A stretch of DNA of 64,000 nucleotides, taken from contig NC_054706.1 in the NCBI RefSeq assembly GCF_016097555.1, forward strand, positions 51,059,663 to 51,123,662, given 5' to 3'. Position 1 is the first letter of the stretch. Every line of letters begins with the position of its first letter. The notes below the pieces were generated by a model, which saw only the letters and a program-made list of their open reading frames with translations, was not told the DNA's origin and did no database searches. This document shows positions 1 through 12,000 of the stretch, in pieces. A program made the translations under genes and the position numbers. Source of the DNA: Gigantopelta aegis (Eukaryota > Mollusca > Gastropoda > Neomphalida > Peltospiridae).

Positions 1-104
1 TTATTTAGTATATTTTAGTCGCTAAAAATATTTAATTTTTGTCGATAAAATGTTTTTATTCGTTTAAAACATCGTCCAGTGGTAGCAAATTCAGGACCGT
101 CCCT
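1..104. mobile_element. Right end of a TTAA-flanked MITE
   Basis: The window opens inside it. The end TTCAGGACCGTCCCT followed by TTAA (105-108) matches the right end of the element at 27701-28076. Confidence 0.5.
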
Positions 105-175
105 TTAAAGATACTACCCTTATAGTCTTTAACTTTTTAAATTGTCGGTTAATCTACTCGTGTAAGGAACCAGCC

Positions 176-363
176 CAGTGGCGGATCCAGAAAATCCATT
201 GGGGGGGGGGGGGGGGGGGCAATGACATGAGGCGGAATGCCAATAGAACTTTGGGGGAGGTTTGGAGGGGATCGTAAAATGAAAATTAATATATAATAAA
301 ATTATAACTGTCGCAAAATGTAGCGGGGGGGGGGGGCCCCTGGCCCCCCTATATCCGCCTCTG
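176..363. mobile_element. Short inverted-repeat element with G-rich ends
   Basis: Starts CAGTGGCGGATCCAG and ends as the inverted form of CAGAGGCGGATATAG. G-runs (201-219; 325-336) lie just inside each end. Non-coding; hAT-like ends by general look only. Confidence 0.5.
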
Positions 364-823
364 CATCCACTTAAATAAGCACAATCAAAATTGATTATTC
401 TGTGATAATCTGACACGGATTGCTCTAGGTTTTAGTTGTCAAGACGGGGGGTTTTGGGGTTGTTATTGAAAAATAAATTTAGGATTGTGTTAAAAGTTTA
501 ACACATACGAAATTATAGTAAACAAAATAATTAAGCTCCTGCAACTGTTATGACGACCAGAATTGCTCCGAATGGATATTCTAAACAAGGAAATGTTAGC
601 AAATTATTGTAATTTTAATAACTGAAAAAGGCTATATCACACAAAAACATGTTAAAGTTGAATAAAATATTTTATGTATCATTTTCTTTTCTTTCAAAAC
701 CTACATCAGTAGTTGACGTCTTCAGGATGAAATGCGCGGTCTTTTCTATTTGTCGTCTGTCACCACAGAGCTTGGTGTGAAGGGGAGTTTCCACGAGCCA
801 CTCAGTTTGTCTTAATCCTTGAT

Positions 824-1154
824 AGGAAGGAAGGAAATATTTTATTTAACGACGCACTCAACACATTTTATTTACGGTTATATGGCGTCAGACATATGGT
901 TAAGGACCACACACAGATATTGAGAGAGGAAACCCACTGTCGCCACTTCATGAGCTACTCTTTTCGATAAGCAGCAAAGGTTCTTTTATATGCACCATCC
1001 CATAGACAGGATAGCACATACCACGACCTTTGATATACCAGTCGTGGTGCACTGCCTGGAACGAGAAATAGCCCAATGGGCCCACCGACGGGGATCGATC
1101 CCACACCGATCGCGCATCGAGCGAACGCTGTACCACTGGGCTACATCCCGCCCC
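824..1154 (-). mobile_element. SINE, head A with tail T1, full length
   Basis: Complete from tRNA-like head (right) to tail (left). Target duplication taatccttgat at 813-823 and 1155-1165. Confidence 0.85.
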
Positions 1155-1263
1155 TAATCCTTGATTGGGTCATAGTGCTACAATTTCAACTTTGTAACAA
1201 TATAGTTCATATATTTATTCTCACTGATACATTAAGAATTAGTTCATTGGTAATACTAACGTC

Positions 1264-1267
<4 letters not shown>

Positions 1268-1353
<86 letters not shown>
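1268..1353. repeat. (TA)n microsatellite
   Basis: About 42 dinucleotide units. Confidence 0.98.
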
Positions 1354-1356
<3 letters not shown>

Positions 1357-1435
1357 TTAACACGATCTCTTCTTATTTGGCAACCTGCCTATCAGACCAA
1401 TTAGTATGCAATAATAATATTTTACGAGCTATCAG

Positions 1436-2157
1436 AACAGAACAGAACTTTATTCACTCAGAACACCAAACGGTGTTACACTGAGATGTTTACAAACATA
1501 TATATACAATACGATGGCGGCTGCTGATTAAAATATACATGCATATAATTATATCTATCTATCTATATATCTAATCTATCTACCTATCTACCTATCTATC
1601 TATATATATATCTATCTATATATATATATATACACACACAAAAGCTAAACTATATTAGTTGAATAAATCTATGACAAAGGTGTGCCTTTTAATACACTAT
1701 TAATGACATTAAGAAAAGTACATAGTTTCTTTATAATAGATAATTGTTTTGTGTTACAGAGCTTGTGTAATTTAAAAGTGTTTGGTCTGTTGATGTAATA
1801 TTTATTTAGGTAGGTTAATCTTTCGTTAGTTAAGTGTGGACATTGAAATAGATAATGAAATTTATTACCAATTGTGATTTTGCAAAGAGGGCAAATTCTA
1901 TTTTTTCGTTCAATATTTTGCCATCTGCCCGTTTCAATTGGAAGATAGTAATTGCTGGTTCTGAACTGACTGTAAATAATGCGTATTTTTTCAGGTAAGT
2001 AAAGAAGGTAATTTTCACAAGCATGTGCCGATTTAAATATTCTATAAGTAATACATTTGGGATATGTGTTAATATTTTCGTTCCAGGTTTGTCTGAATTG
2101 ATCTTTTAAACGTTCAGTAACTAAGTTAATAAATGGGTAGAATTTTGAAAATAGCAA
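1436..2157 (-). mobile_element. Non-LTR retrotransposon (LINE), 3' fragment of ORF2 with 3' UTR
   Basis: A 162-codon minus frame (1669-2157) carries the region after reverse transcriptase typical of LINE ORF2: YYLPIETGRWQNIERKNR, then ICPLCKITIGNKFHYLFQC, a C-x2-C ... H-x4-C knuckle. Its 3' UTR runs on to about 1436 and ends in short repeats of the type TTCTGTTCTGTTCTG. Reverse transcriptase and endonuclease domains are missing, so this is a 5'-truncated copy. A TATC microsatellite lies inside the 3' UTR. The clade is uncertain (I/Jockey/CR1-like). Confidence 0.7.
1549..1642. repeat. (TATC)n/(TA)n microsatellite inside the LINE 3' UTR
   Basis: Imperfect TATC/CTAC units turning into TA. Confidence 0.9.
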
Positions 2158-2454
2158 TTAGTAAAAAAGTTAATACAATAAATAAAAATAATAACAAGGT
2201 TACAAGCCCAAAAAAAATTTGACTGCTCGGCCGAATATTTATATGATTTGGAGCATTTAAGAAAGACAGTCCAAAATTAAATAAGAGAAAGAAGAGAGGA
2301 TCGGACTATTTAATAAAAAAAAGTAATTTCGACATTAAATTTTGAACGCAGATCGAAAAGTTTAAAGTCCAATCGATATGTCCACGCGAGTGGACTCGTT
2401 TAGGCCGTTTGGGTGCACAGACGAAATATCACCTAGACATGGGAGTCCACGCAA

Positions 2455-2501
2455 TGCTGTTAGATCTACTGGTAGACCAGTAGAGCTAATTTTAATCAGA
2501 T
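2455..2501. mobile_element. AT-rich inverted-repeat element, end fragment
   Basis: GTAGAGCTAATTTTAATCAG then ATTG matches the right end of the 11698-11848 element. Confidence 0.4.
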
Positions 2502-2579
2502 TGGGCGTCCGAACCTCCGGTATATGGGCACGTTAATAGAGTTCTTTCCCCTTACCTATAAATGAGGGCCCTATAACCA

Positions 2580-2693
2580 TGGACGTCTGGACGGAGGAAC
2601 CAGCCAAGGCCGGCTCTTGTACCCAGGACAGGCGTGCGCTACAACAGCTTGCTCTCAATGCGCACGTAAAGCCCTATGACCTGACCTGACCTC
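2580..2693 (+). repeat. Dispersed repeat ending GCGTGCGCTACAACAGC..., CTGAC tail
   Basis: CCAGGACAGGCGTGCGCTAC, AACAGCTTGCTCT and GCACGTAAAGCCCTATGAC, then (CTGAC)n. Copies also at 52020-52220 and 52553-52625. Confidence 0.6.
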
Positions 2694-2826
2694 ATGGACG
2701 TCAGACTCTGGGAGAACAGGTCATATTCACACGCCTTGGAAGTTATCTTGCAAAACACACACTCTACTGGAAGATCCAAATGAAATTACTATAACCAAGA
2801 GTTTTGTTTTATAATCATAGCTGATT

Positions 2827-3216
2827 ACCGGCCTCGGTGGCGTCGTGGCAGGCCATCGGTCTACAGGCTGGTAGGTACTGGGTTCGGATCCCAGTCGAGG
2901 CATGGTATTTTTAATCCAGATACCGACTCCAAACCCTGAGTGAGTGCTCCGCAAGGCTCAATGCGTAGGTCTACACCACTTGCACCGACCAGTGATCCAT
3001 AACTGGTTCAAGAAAGGCCATGGTTTGTGCTATCCTGCCTGTGGGAAGCGCAAATAAAAGATTCCTTGCTGCTAATCGGAAGAGTAGCCCATGTAGTGGC
3101 GACAGCGGGTTTCCTCTCAAAATCTGTGTGGTCCTTAACCATATGTCTGACGCCATATAACCATAAATAAAATGTGTTGAGTGCGTCGTTAAATAAAACA
3201 TTTCTTCTTTTCTTCT
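2827..3216 (+). mobile_element. SINE, head B with tail T1, full length
   Basis: Pol III-like A box (TGGCGTCGTGGCAGGCC) and B box (GGGTTCGGATCCC) in the head; tail ends in TTTCTTCTTTTC. Target duplication tcatagctgatt at 2815-2826 and 3217-3228. Confidence 0.87.
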
Positions 3217-3355
3217 TCATAGCTGATTGCTACATGTTGGGAGTTGAGAAATAACAACATACAATCCACATTATAACTTGTGTTGTCCATTCATTTAAAT
3301 ACGCCAGAAATATGAAAAGAAAGGTTACACGAAAGGTTGGACACATAATTATGTA

Positions 3356-3535
3356 GTAATCTAATTAAAATTAGCTCCACTATTACATGTGGATCTAACA
3401 GCAGCCCGTTGGAGCTCATGTCCACAAACCAAAACCGTACTTGCAGAATCATGCCAGTGATTTGAAAATAATTTGAAAATATTCCGAATTATCCTGAGGG
3501 TATACAACAGGTTTCGTGTGAATTAGCACATAATT
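3356..3535. mobile_element. AT-rich inverted-repeat element, one-ended copy
   Basis: Begins AATCTAATTAAAATTAGC and follows the 12154-12330 copy (in reverse) to the stretch ATCCTGAGGGTATAC and GTGTGAATTA. Old, right end missing. Confidence 0.5.
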
Positions 3536-3536
3536 T

Positions 3537-3714
3537 AGTCGTGGTGCACTGGCTGGAACGAGAAATAACCCAGGGGCCAACTGACGACCATGGCTAGTTG
3601 ATTTTGAAAATCACTAATCCCATGGCTAGTCGATTGTTAGAAAATTCTAGAAGCCCAGCGGGGATTGATCCTAGGCCGACCGCAATCAGGCAATACCTTT
3701 ACCATTGAGCTACG
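3537..3714 (-). mobile_element. SINE head A fragment with inner insertion
   Basis: Head A is interrupted at 3588-3658 by a short repeat (CCCATGGCTAGTCGATT ... TTCTAGAAGCCC) that also occurs at 23150-23192. Confidence 0.6.
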
Positions 3715-3991
3715 AGTATTAGCCAGTGCACCATGACTGATATAGCATATATGCACTGATCCGTTTGTGATAAAGTACATACAAATTATCCATTGCTACC
3801 GATGGAAAAATGTAGCTGATTAGTTACTCAATGTGCTCTAGTTGTAATAAACAATGAAACGTTACGAACATGATCCAGTAAGGTGCCGCGAGTTATCTCC
3901 CTATACAACGATGCGATACCCATTTAAAAAATAAAAGCTAAAAATGTGAAATGGAATTTTAAACTGATAAATTCATAACATGAAAAGTTAA

Positions 3992-4193
3992 GTTAGTTTT
4001 GTTTAACGACACCACTAGAGCACTGATTTATTAATCATTGGCTACTAGATGTCAAACATGGTCATGTTTGATTCAGAGAAAACACGCTATATTTTTTCAT
4101 TAGTAGCAAGGGGTCTTCTATATAAACCATCCCAGAGAGTAGCACATACAACGGCCGTTGATATACCAGTCGTGGTGCACTGGCTGGAACGAG
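3992..4193 (-). mobile_element. SINE, head A (5'-truncated) with tail T2
   Basis: Tail T2 and central part present; breaks at TGGCTGGAACGAG before the tRNA-like head. Confidence 0.7.
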
Positions 4194-4228
4194 TCATTAC
4201 ATGAATAAGCCTACTTAAAAAAGATAAT

Positions 4229-4591
4229 TTGCTTTTTTCTATAACATTAATATACACTTGCACTGCTAAACCATTGAAAATATGTCCTTTACTTTCCGGT
4301 AATATCCCGATGCACGTAGGTGTATATGTTGCCATAAAACAAATATATTGGGTCTCGTATCCATACCTCTATACGAAAAGGGTACTTTTTCCAGGACTGG
4401 ATTTTAAAATCATGAATTTCAAGCATCATTTAAGATTTTCAGGACGAGCCAGATCCCGGACAGTGTACAATCATCCAGTACTTGGCCATAACATTTTACA
4501 AGCAGAGAACATTTTAGCCAGAAATACGAAATTAATATATTTTACTCTCGTAAAAGGTAGAACACATGTTGATGCACTGAAATCGAAATGA
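4229..4591 (+). CDS. Unrecognised 120-residue open frame between two inverted SINE fragments
   Basis: The frame starts MLFSITLIYTCTAKPLK and ends HVDALKSK. It lies in a 430 bp stretch bounded on the left by the head end of a minus SINE (to 4193) and on the right by the head end of a plus SINE (from 4626). The basic middle (RFSGRARSRTVYNHP) is more protein-like than most chance frames here. No family recognised, no promoter seen; it may be a captured gene piece or chance. Confidence 0.25.
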   Translation: MLFSITLIYTCTAKPLKICPLLSGNIPMHVGVYVAIKQIYWVSYPYLYTKRVLFPGLDFKIMNFKHHLRFSGRARSRTVYNHPVLGHNILQAENILARNTKLIYFTLVKGRTHVDALKSK

Positions 4592-4625
4592 AAAATATTA
4601 AAAGTATGGTTTTCTATCAATAGAC

Positions 4626-4869
4626 GGCTATTTCTCGTTCCAGCCAGTGTACCACGACTGGAATATCAAAGGCAGTGGTATGTACTACCCTGTCCGTGGG
4701 ATGGTGCATATAAAAGATCCCTTGCTGCTAATAGAACAGTAACCCATGAAATGGTGACAGCGGGTTTCCTCTCTCATTATCTGTGTGGTCCGTAACCATA
4801 TGTTTGACGCCATCTATCCGAAAATAAAATGAGTTGAGTGCGTCGTTAAATAAAACATTTTTCTTTCTA
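4626..4869 (+). mobile_element. SINE, head A (5'-truncated) with tail T1
   Basis: Begins GGCTATTTCTCGTTCCAGCC and runs to AAATAAAACATTTTTC. Faces the copy at 3992-4193. Confidence 0.75.
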
Positions 4870-5127
4870 TCACTAGACCGTCCTCAAATAAATATCGCAC
4901 ACTGCTTTCTGCCATTATGAATAAGATGTTCCCACTTATAAGCCTTTTAACAACTAAATAAATTACTAAAGATATATTATGGTTAGAATATCAGTGTTTC
5001 TGGTCGCTTTATTTTGCAAAATGTATATACTTTTTGTACATTATTTTACCTACAAAAGTATGACCAACATCTTATATCGACAAAGTGGATTTTTACATGG
5101 GCCACGGTTACATGTTTTGACCCAAAA

Positions 5128-5364
5128 AATTTTTATTTAACGACGCACTCAACACATTTTATTTACGATTATATGGCGTTAGACATGTGGTTAAAGACCA
5201 CACAGATATTGAGAGAAAACCTGCTGTCGCCACTTCAAGGGCTACTCTTTCAGATTAGCAGCATGGGATCTTTTATATGCACCATCCCACAGACAGGATA
5301 GTACATACCAGATGTGGTGCACAGGCAGCAACAAGAAATGGCCCAAATGGGTTCAACGACGGGG
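5128..5364 (-). mobile_element. SINE, head A (truncated) with tail T1
   Basis: Runs into the next SINE without a gap at GGGGCATATT. Confidence 0.65.
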
Positions 5365-5627
5365 CATATTATTAATAATCGGCTACTGGATGTCAAACGT
5401 AATTATGACTCTGGTCGGAAGAAACCCGCTACATCTTTCCTAATGCAGCAAGGGATCTTTTATATGCGCTTTCTCACACAGAAAAGCATATAAAACGGCC
5501 TGTCAAGCTGCGGTGCACTGGTTGGAAAAAGAAAAAAAATCAGTTGAATGGATCCACCGAGGTGGTTCGATCCTGCGAGACAAGCACCTCAAGTGAGCAC
5601 TCAATCGACTGAGCTAAATCCCACTAC
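5365..5627 (-). mobile_element. SINE, head C with tail T2
   Basis: The head has A box TAGCTCAGTCGATTGAGTGC and B box GGATCGAACC, unlike heads A and B. Centre and T2-like tail are shared with other copies. Confidence 0.65.
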
Positions 5628-6089
5628 TTTTACATGGAGGAATCTGGCAATGTTTTACAAGTGGGCCGGGAGTAGGGTTCTTTTTTTAGTTCTCACATAT
5701 ATGTATCATTAGGTTATTTTGTCTGTGTGCCGTAGATCTTAAATGAAACCGATTTACCCTAATCTAAGTAAGGGTGTTCATCTAACCTCACCATAATCCC
5801 CAATCAATTGACAAGGATGCATATACACCAATTAAGATATTATAACAAAATGTATTTAATATATAGCTTTAGGAGATAATCATAAGCAGTTCTTAAAGGT
5901 TTGCGAAACATCTATTTGGATGCCCACAAATAAAATTTAAGATTAGATGAAAATAAATAAAAATAAATATACGAGGGGTAGCACAGTCACTCAAATACAC
6001 TATTGACTCTACCTACCAAATGAATACCAATTTTCCAAGCGGTCAGAATAACCAAATTAATTATTTTGTTTCTCAAGGAAGCTTTCCAC

Positions 6090-6479
6090 CTAATTTAGTT
6101 GGAAATGATCTAGTAGTTTTGAACAAATTGGTTTAAATGCACTACAAATAGGGGATCCATTAACGACATCAAAAAGTTTCCCAAAATAAGACTGTTCGGT
6201 TATACAATTTCTGGAAGTAGAGAATGTTTTTTTTAAAACAGATTTACTATTCCCACTTTGAGCCCCACCCGTCAAGCACCAGGACATGTGATAAACTAAT
6301 TCACAAATGTCTCTGTGCCAAGTAAGCTTACAACTAATCTCGTTAAGACGTGATAAAGCAGTTTGAGATAAATTGGCTTTATTTTCCTTTTGGGTCCATG
6401 AATTAATTTGTTCACGTACCACGAAATAATAGCTTAAATACATTTCTCTTGTACAACTACAGTAAACTTCACCCCATCC
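6090..6479 (-). CDS. Unrecognised open frame, possible terminal exon
   Basis: About 129 codons open to the edge of a SINE, ending LDHFQLN then TAG. Composition is protein-like (many W, C and H; stretches such as LNEISCKLTWHRDICELVYH). A good acceptor, TTTCCTTCCAG at 6480-6490, precedes GGA TGG GGT GAA in frame; its pyrimidine tract belongs to the 3' end of the SINE at 6485-6710, and its AG to the target duplication. I do not recognise a family. It may be a terminal exon, a decayed gene piece or chance. Confidence 0.35.
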   Translation of the reverse strand, partial: GWGEVYCSCTREMYLSYYFVVREQINSWTQKENKANLSQTALSRLNEISCKLTWHRDICELVYHMSWCLTGGAQSGNSKSVLKKTFSTSRNCITEQSYFGKLFDVVNGSPICSAFKPICSKLLDHFQLN

Positions 6480-6484
6480 CTGGA

Positions 6485-6710
6485 AGGAAATGTTTTATTT
6501 AACCACACACTAAACACATTTTATTTACGGTTATATGGCGTCAGACATATGATCAAAGACAACACAGATATTGAGAAGAAACTTCATGGGCTACTCTTTT
6601 CGATTAGCAGCAAGGGATATTTTATATGCACCATCCCATAGACAGGAAAGCACATACCAGAGTCTTTGATATACCAGTTATGGTGCACTGGCTGGAACAA
6701 GAAATAGCCT
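6485..6710 (-). mobile_element. SINE, head A (5'-truncated) with tail T1
   Basis: Target duplication atccctgga at 6476-6484 and 6711-6719 shows it integrated already truncated. Its tail supplies a pyrimidine tract before the open frame at 6090-6479. Confidence 0.75.
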
Positions 6711-7067
6711 ATCCCTGGAGACCAAACTAATAATTTTACATATTAGAGACATTCAGTTAGATTTCTTTATTTCATTTCAACTTATTTTCGTGCTTATATC
6801 CTGGATATTTCCAATTAAGGTTCAAGCACGCCATCATGGGTACATACCTCAGCTATCTGTCCAGGACCAGAGCTGCCAACCGCTAGCCACAAGTGAGAGT
6901 AGGATTCATGACAAGCTGAGCGTAGCAAATGATATTCGAGTGTAGCATGGCCAAATGTCATAAACAGTAAAAGAAACAACCCGACAACGTCATAGTAAAC
7001 GCAAGATTGTGTCATGCTATTTTTAGCATAGATAACGCTGGTCGGTTATGGAATACGGACATACCCG

Positions 7068-7136
7068 AAATGTAACCAATGATGTCAAACAAGTCGGGCG
7101 ACATGTAACTAATGATGTCAAATAAGTCGGGCGATT
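7068..7136. repeat. Tandem repeat, about 34 bp unit, two copies
   Basis: ATGTAACYAATGATGTCAAA and AAGTCGGGCGA twice. Confidence 0.7.
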
Positions 7137-7542
7137 TTAACAGGATTATGAATTACCAGAATTGTTTTTAAAACAGCATTAAAATGCAATAAACCCACAA
7201 TTACTTGTGCGATGTGATCAATACTAAATTTGAATGCTTATATTCTTATTTCAAGTTAAAATTACTTTATTCCTAACTGGCATACGTTCACAAGCAATTT
7301 TCTATATTCACGGCATGTAAGCGTAACGTAACTAAAGGATGATTTATAGTATGCGACACTGGTGTCGGCCTACAGTTAAACTACGTCGGTTATTGAATAC
7401 ATCTTACTATAACCGTTTAACAATGGTTTTTAATCCGTAAATTATACCGTTTTATGTTGGAATAATAATAAAAAAAGCCACAGAAATGATGAATTCAAGG
7501 GTTTTTTCAAACGAGTGTAGCAAACTACGCCCAAAGAGTATC

Positions 7543-7605
7543 AGTTGGCAGCTCTGCAGGACAGTGGGTTAGTGAGAGATAAGAGGGTGTTAGTGGTCTT
7601 ACACC
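7543..7605 (-). mobile_element. Fragment of the head-D SINE family
   Basis: CAGGACAGTGGGTTAGTGAG and AAGAGGGTGT match the reverse of the element at 42142-42385. Confidence 0.4.
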
Positions 7606-9024
7606 TACCCACTTAGATTTTCTAATGACCATTAGCTCTGTGATGGTGTCCGTTTGATGTCCAGAAACCAGTCATCAATCAATCACATTAGAAAACGCTC
7701 ATCAACATTACCTATATGGTTAAAAATATCTTGATACATATGAAAGTGATATATCCCACTAGAACAGTGGGACACGACACTTCCAACGCCATCAATTGGT
7801 GCACTGCAACTTACACGAAGGTCAACCAGTTTTGAGCAATATAAATTGAGACCGATTATGGATAATAAATAGAACATTAAACTTGCTACCATTTCTTAGT
7901 TTGTCACAAATAATTTCACTCTGGACATAAACAAATAGAAGCTTGTTTAATGACAAAAATAGTGGTGCTACAATAATGCCATAGCAGTTACGTAACTTAT
8001 GTCATGGTCTTCCAGCACCCATTAAGAAATTTAGGACACCAGCTAATGGTCAAGGGACATTATTCCACATTTGAACAAATTCAACTTTGTCATAATGAAG
8101 TAACCAAAACTGACCTGTACAACTTTGTATGTTAAACCAAGTTGGGAACAATAGCAAAACACACAGAATATTTATACTTTTATTTACTTTCTTTAGTTCA
8201 ATTGTACTTTGCATTTCATATATAATAGAGGTGACACAACTGTACAAACCATACTACTTTAAAGCCAAAATAAAGACTTCCCACAATACAAATATTTTTC
8301 AAAATTTAGCAGTGCTGCCACAATATACTTTAATAAACTGTAGCTCAACTTGAAATGGTTATCCTTTTCACACATTTCTTTTTCTAAAAAATGGCACATG
8401 AAACTTGGAAATGTAATGTCATTTTTTTCCAATAACCTATCGACTAATATAGTGCAATCCCAAATGGTCACAGGATGCAAGGTTTTTGATTGGTCTACAT
8501 AAAATGATTTTTATTTGTTCATAGCTACAGAATGTATTACTTTTGCTCAAGTTTAAATTCAACAAGATTGATACTGTTCAACATTTAACAAATGTCTAAA
8601 ACTATTAACACTTTCTAGAAACTGGCAGTGGGATTTAAAATTCAACTGATGGTAAATTGAAATCAATGTATGAGGAGTAATTTTCAGGTTAAACCGTACA
8701 AAATGTATTTACAATCAAGGACAAACCTATTTATTTATACTAAATGGTTACCAGTTTATCAGTCCCAAAAACCTTATCACCATAACAAATTTTTAATAAA
8801 CAGTTTAACACTGATTCAAGACACGACCAACTGTTTTGGTATTAATTTATGTATTTTAATGAGACATACAAAGATATTTTTTAAAAACCTGTAAATAAAA
8901 TTTGGTCTACATGAACGGACAGACGTCGATGACAGATGATCTGAGTAACACGATGACAGCGATGATGATGGAACAAGTGAGTCTTTAATGTCTACACTAA
9001 CTACCAATGATGTATATATACAGT

Positions 9025-9086
9025 CTATGTGGTCTTCTGAGAACCTTTCTTTCCGATCAGAGACTTGTGAATATGTGGGATTACAC
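9025..9086 (-). CDS. H2AZ: H2A.Z exon 5 (C-terminal docking tail, stop)
   Basis: 62 nt, completing the split glycine codon and encoding [19 protein letters not shown] then TAG at 9025-9027. Acceptor is ACCTTTCAG. The 3' UTR runs to lower coordinates; a possible minus-strand AATAAA lies at 8730-8735, about 290 nt past the stop. Confidence 0.95.
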
Positions 9087-12000
9087 CTGAAAGGTAAACA
9101 TCACAAAATTAGCACAGAGCAAACCATACAGCATCGATACCACCATTGGTCAAATGCATGTGAACATAATATATATTTAAAACTAAGTTAAGAATATTTT
9201 AAAAACTGTTGAACAATAAACATTTTAAGTACAGATAGTTGACTTAATACAGATAGTGTGTGTGTGGTGTGTGTGTGGGGTAAAAGTAGAATCCCATTTT
9301 TAAACAAGATTTTTAAAATTAAAGGGTGGTAATATACTCATTTGCTTATATAAAAGAAGTTTGTTTTGTTTAAACCCGCTACATTTTTCCTAATGCAACA
9401 AGGGATCTTTTATATGCATCATCCCACAGCATTTGATATACCAGTCGTGGTGCACTGGCTGGAACAAGAAATAGCCCAATGGGCCCAATGGGCCCACCGG
9501 CAGGGATCAACCCCAAATTGACCGCTTTACCACTGGGCTACGTCCCGCCCCTGTTGGTATAAAAGTCGTGACTATTTTAGTTTCAGCCATGTTTGTTTGT
9601 CACCAAGCACCAATAAGCGACACTTGATTACACTCAATGGTTATTTCTTGTGTATGGTACATATTTCCCTAGAATAAATTTAGTGGGGTTTTACTATTAA
9701 CTTCAATGTTGAGTCAGAAAGCATATCTTAATTATCATGTGTGTGAATGTATGTACACCATCTTCTGTAACTGTCCTTGACAACTTAAAATTTCTGACCA
9801 CTAAGATCTGAAAAATGGCATTTACAAATTATATTTATAGACATTTTGATGACATGATGCCTGTCAAAGTGACCTAGTACAAATACTGAACACTTACCAC
9901 CACCCGCAATCGTTGCCTTAATTAATGAATCCAATTCTTCATCTCCTCTGATGGCTAGCTGAAGATGACGAGGTGTGATACGTTTTACTTTAAGATCCTT
10001 ACTTGCATTCCCTGCCAATTCAAGAACCTGTAAAAAGTAAATGACAGCAGTAAAAATGCTGTTGGCCTAAATGTTTTGGAGATGAAGGGATCATACTGAA
10101 AAGAATATAGTTTCAGCAAATTTTCACACATGTAGAGTATTTATATGTATATCATGCATTATTCATAAGTGTCTTCATAGACAACTAGCCAAATGCACAT
10201 TAGGGGAAATCCCATGAGAACTGACAATTTTCAGATTTTCGTTTATGAACCAACAAGCACCATTAACGATGCAACAATCATATTTCATTTTGTATTAAAA
10301 ATCTTCCATTATTTATACTGACAAATGATGCCCAATTAAATTCAGTGTGATTTTATTTATTACGTCACGCATTTTCTTTTACTAAACACCAAATTGTTAA
10401 ACTTGTTTAGCTAAGTATATAAATATGTAGGTTAAAGTATTTTTATATTTACTAACCCGACTGATTATATATATTTTTAATACACACACAAGCCTGGAAC
10501 ACAACTGTTCTATAACACGGGTTATCGAGTTTGCCAAGAACTGCAGCTAGTCGAGAGAGTTTGTGTAAACAAACAACAAGTACGGAACTGGAGAAAGACT
10601 CAATTGATGAAATGCCGAAGACGAGACGGTACTCCGGATCACCGAACCTGCCTCTAAGAAGTCCTGGCACCCTGGATCAGCGAACAACGGCAGTGCGGTA
10701 ACATTACACATATGATGATACGACAGTGGGCCATGTACATCTGCAAGACCAGGATAGACCCGAACATTCAAGGCATTCAGCAAATTGTGTTCCAGATTTA
10801 TGGAAAGAACTTGGTACTCCACCAGAGAACATAATGCACAGAAGCTACCAGGTGAAGTCGACAACAAAGTCAAATCATTTCACCAGTTTGTAATAAAGGA
10901 AAGGAAACTATTTCAGTTCGATGTGGGACAGATCAGCAACATGGATGAGACACCCAAGATTTTGCATAACCTATTTTGGTTTGCACAACCTGGGGTTTTT
11001 TCCTTATAATTAAAAAAAAAAAAAAACAACTTAATTTGGAGAAATGAGACTGGCAATGGTAAGTAGAAAATATATGTATACAAATGTTTAAGAGATTTTA
11101 AAATAATATTAGGACTATTGTAATAAATTACCAAAATATAGTGAATGTCAGGCTTGACCTATTATATAAAACACAGCATGTGTGCATAAAATGTGAATAA
11201 ATAAGAATTCACTACAAGGCAATCTCTTTACCATTAATTTTATAATATTAGTCTTATGTGTATATAATGTTATGACATTTAGTCCTAAGTGTGAGACTGT
11301 GCCATCTTCCTTGTCTGAAGAACTGGATACTGATACTGTCATTATCACTGTCGTCGTCACTATCCGATTCGGAATTAGTTAATAATAGGGTCATAGACTA
11401 CGGTCCAGTTCGAGAATGTAATGACCATCACAATATCACCATTTTTGATTGGTTAAATTCGGCTACAATGCCTTCTAACAACCAACGGGAATGCACCTAT
11501 TTCGCAAGATATTCATACAAACTTGACTGGTTACGTTATGCGCTATGAAAGAGTACTGCATCGGGAACAAGCCCAATGTTTGTACTCGCGATAAAAATAT
11601 GTTGGTACATTGCCAGGACTAATCATTCGGTAAATCGGTTATGCCAAATAAAATGGCATTACCAATGCATGAACGAAACAGTCGTTCGTGCAGGCCTCAA
11701 TCTAATTAAAATTAGCTCCACTATTACATGTGGATCTAACACCAGCCAGTTATTTAAAAATGACGAATTATCCTGAGGGTATACGATATGTTTCATGTGA
11801 ATTACGAATGCCGTATTTAGACCAGTAGAACTAATTTTAATCGGATTGCTAACAACACTGCGTAGTCCCCAATGTCCAGGTAACATTTCGTCTGTAAATA
11901 ATAATTTAAATATTGACCAATCACACTTCGCCTTTTATAACGTTATTTGGGAGCATACAAATTCTAAAAATATCGGGCGAGTCTATTTTAGTGGCCGCAG

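Larger units (their letters stand above)
6720..8729. other. Gene-poor stretch downstream of H2A.Z
   Basis: Apart from the 34 bp tandem repeat at 7068 and a head-D fragment at 7543, I see no recognisable element. Part of it (above about 8510) may be H2A.Z 3' UTR. Confidence 0.4.
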
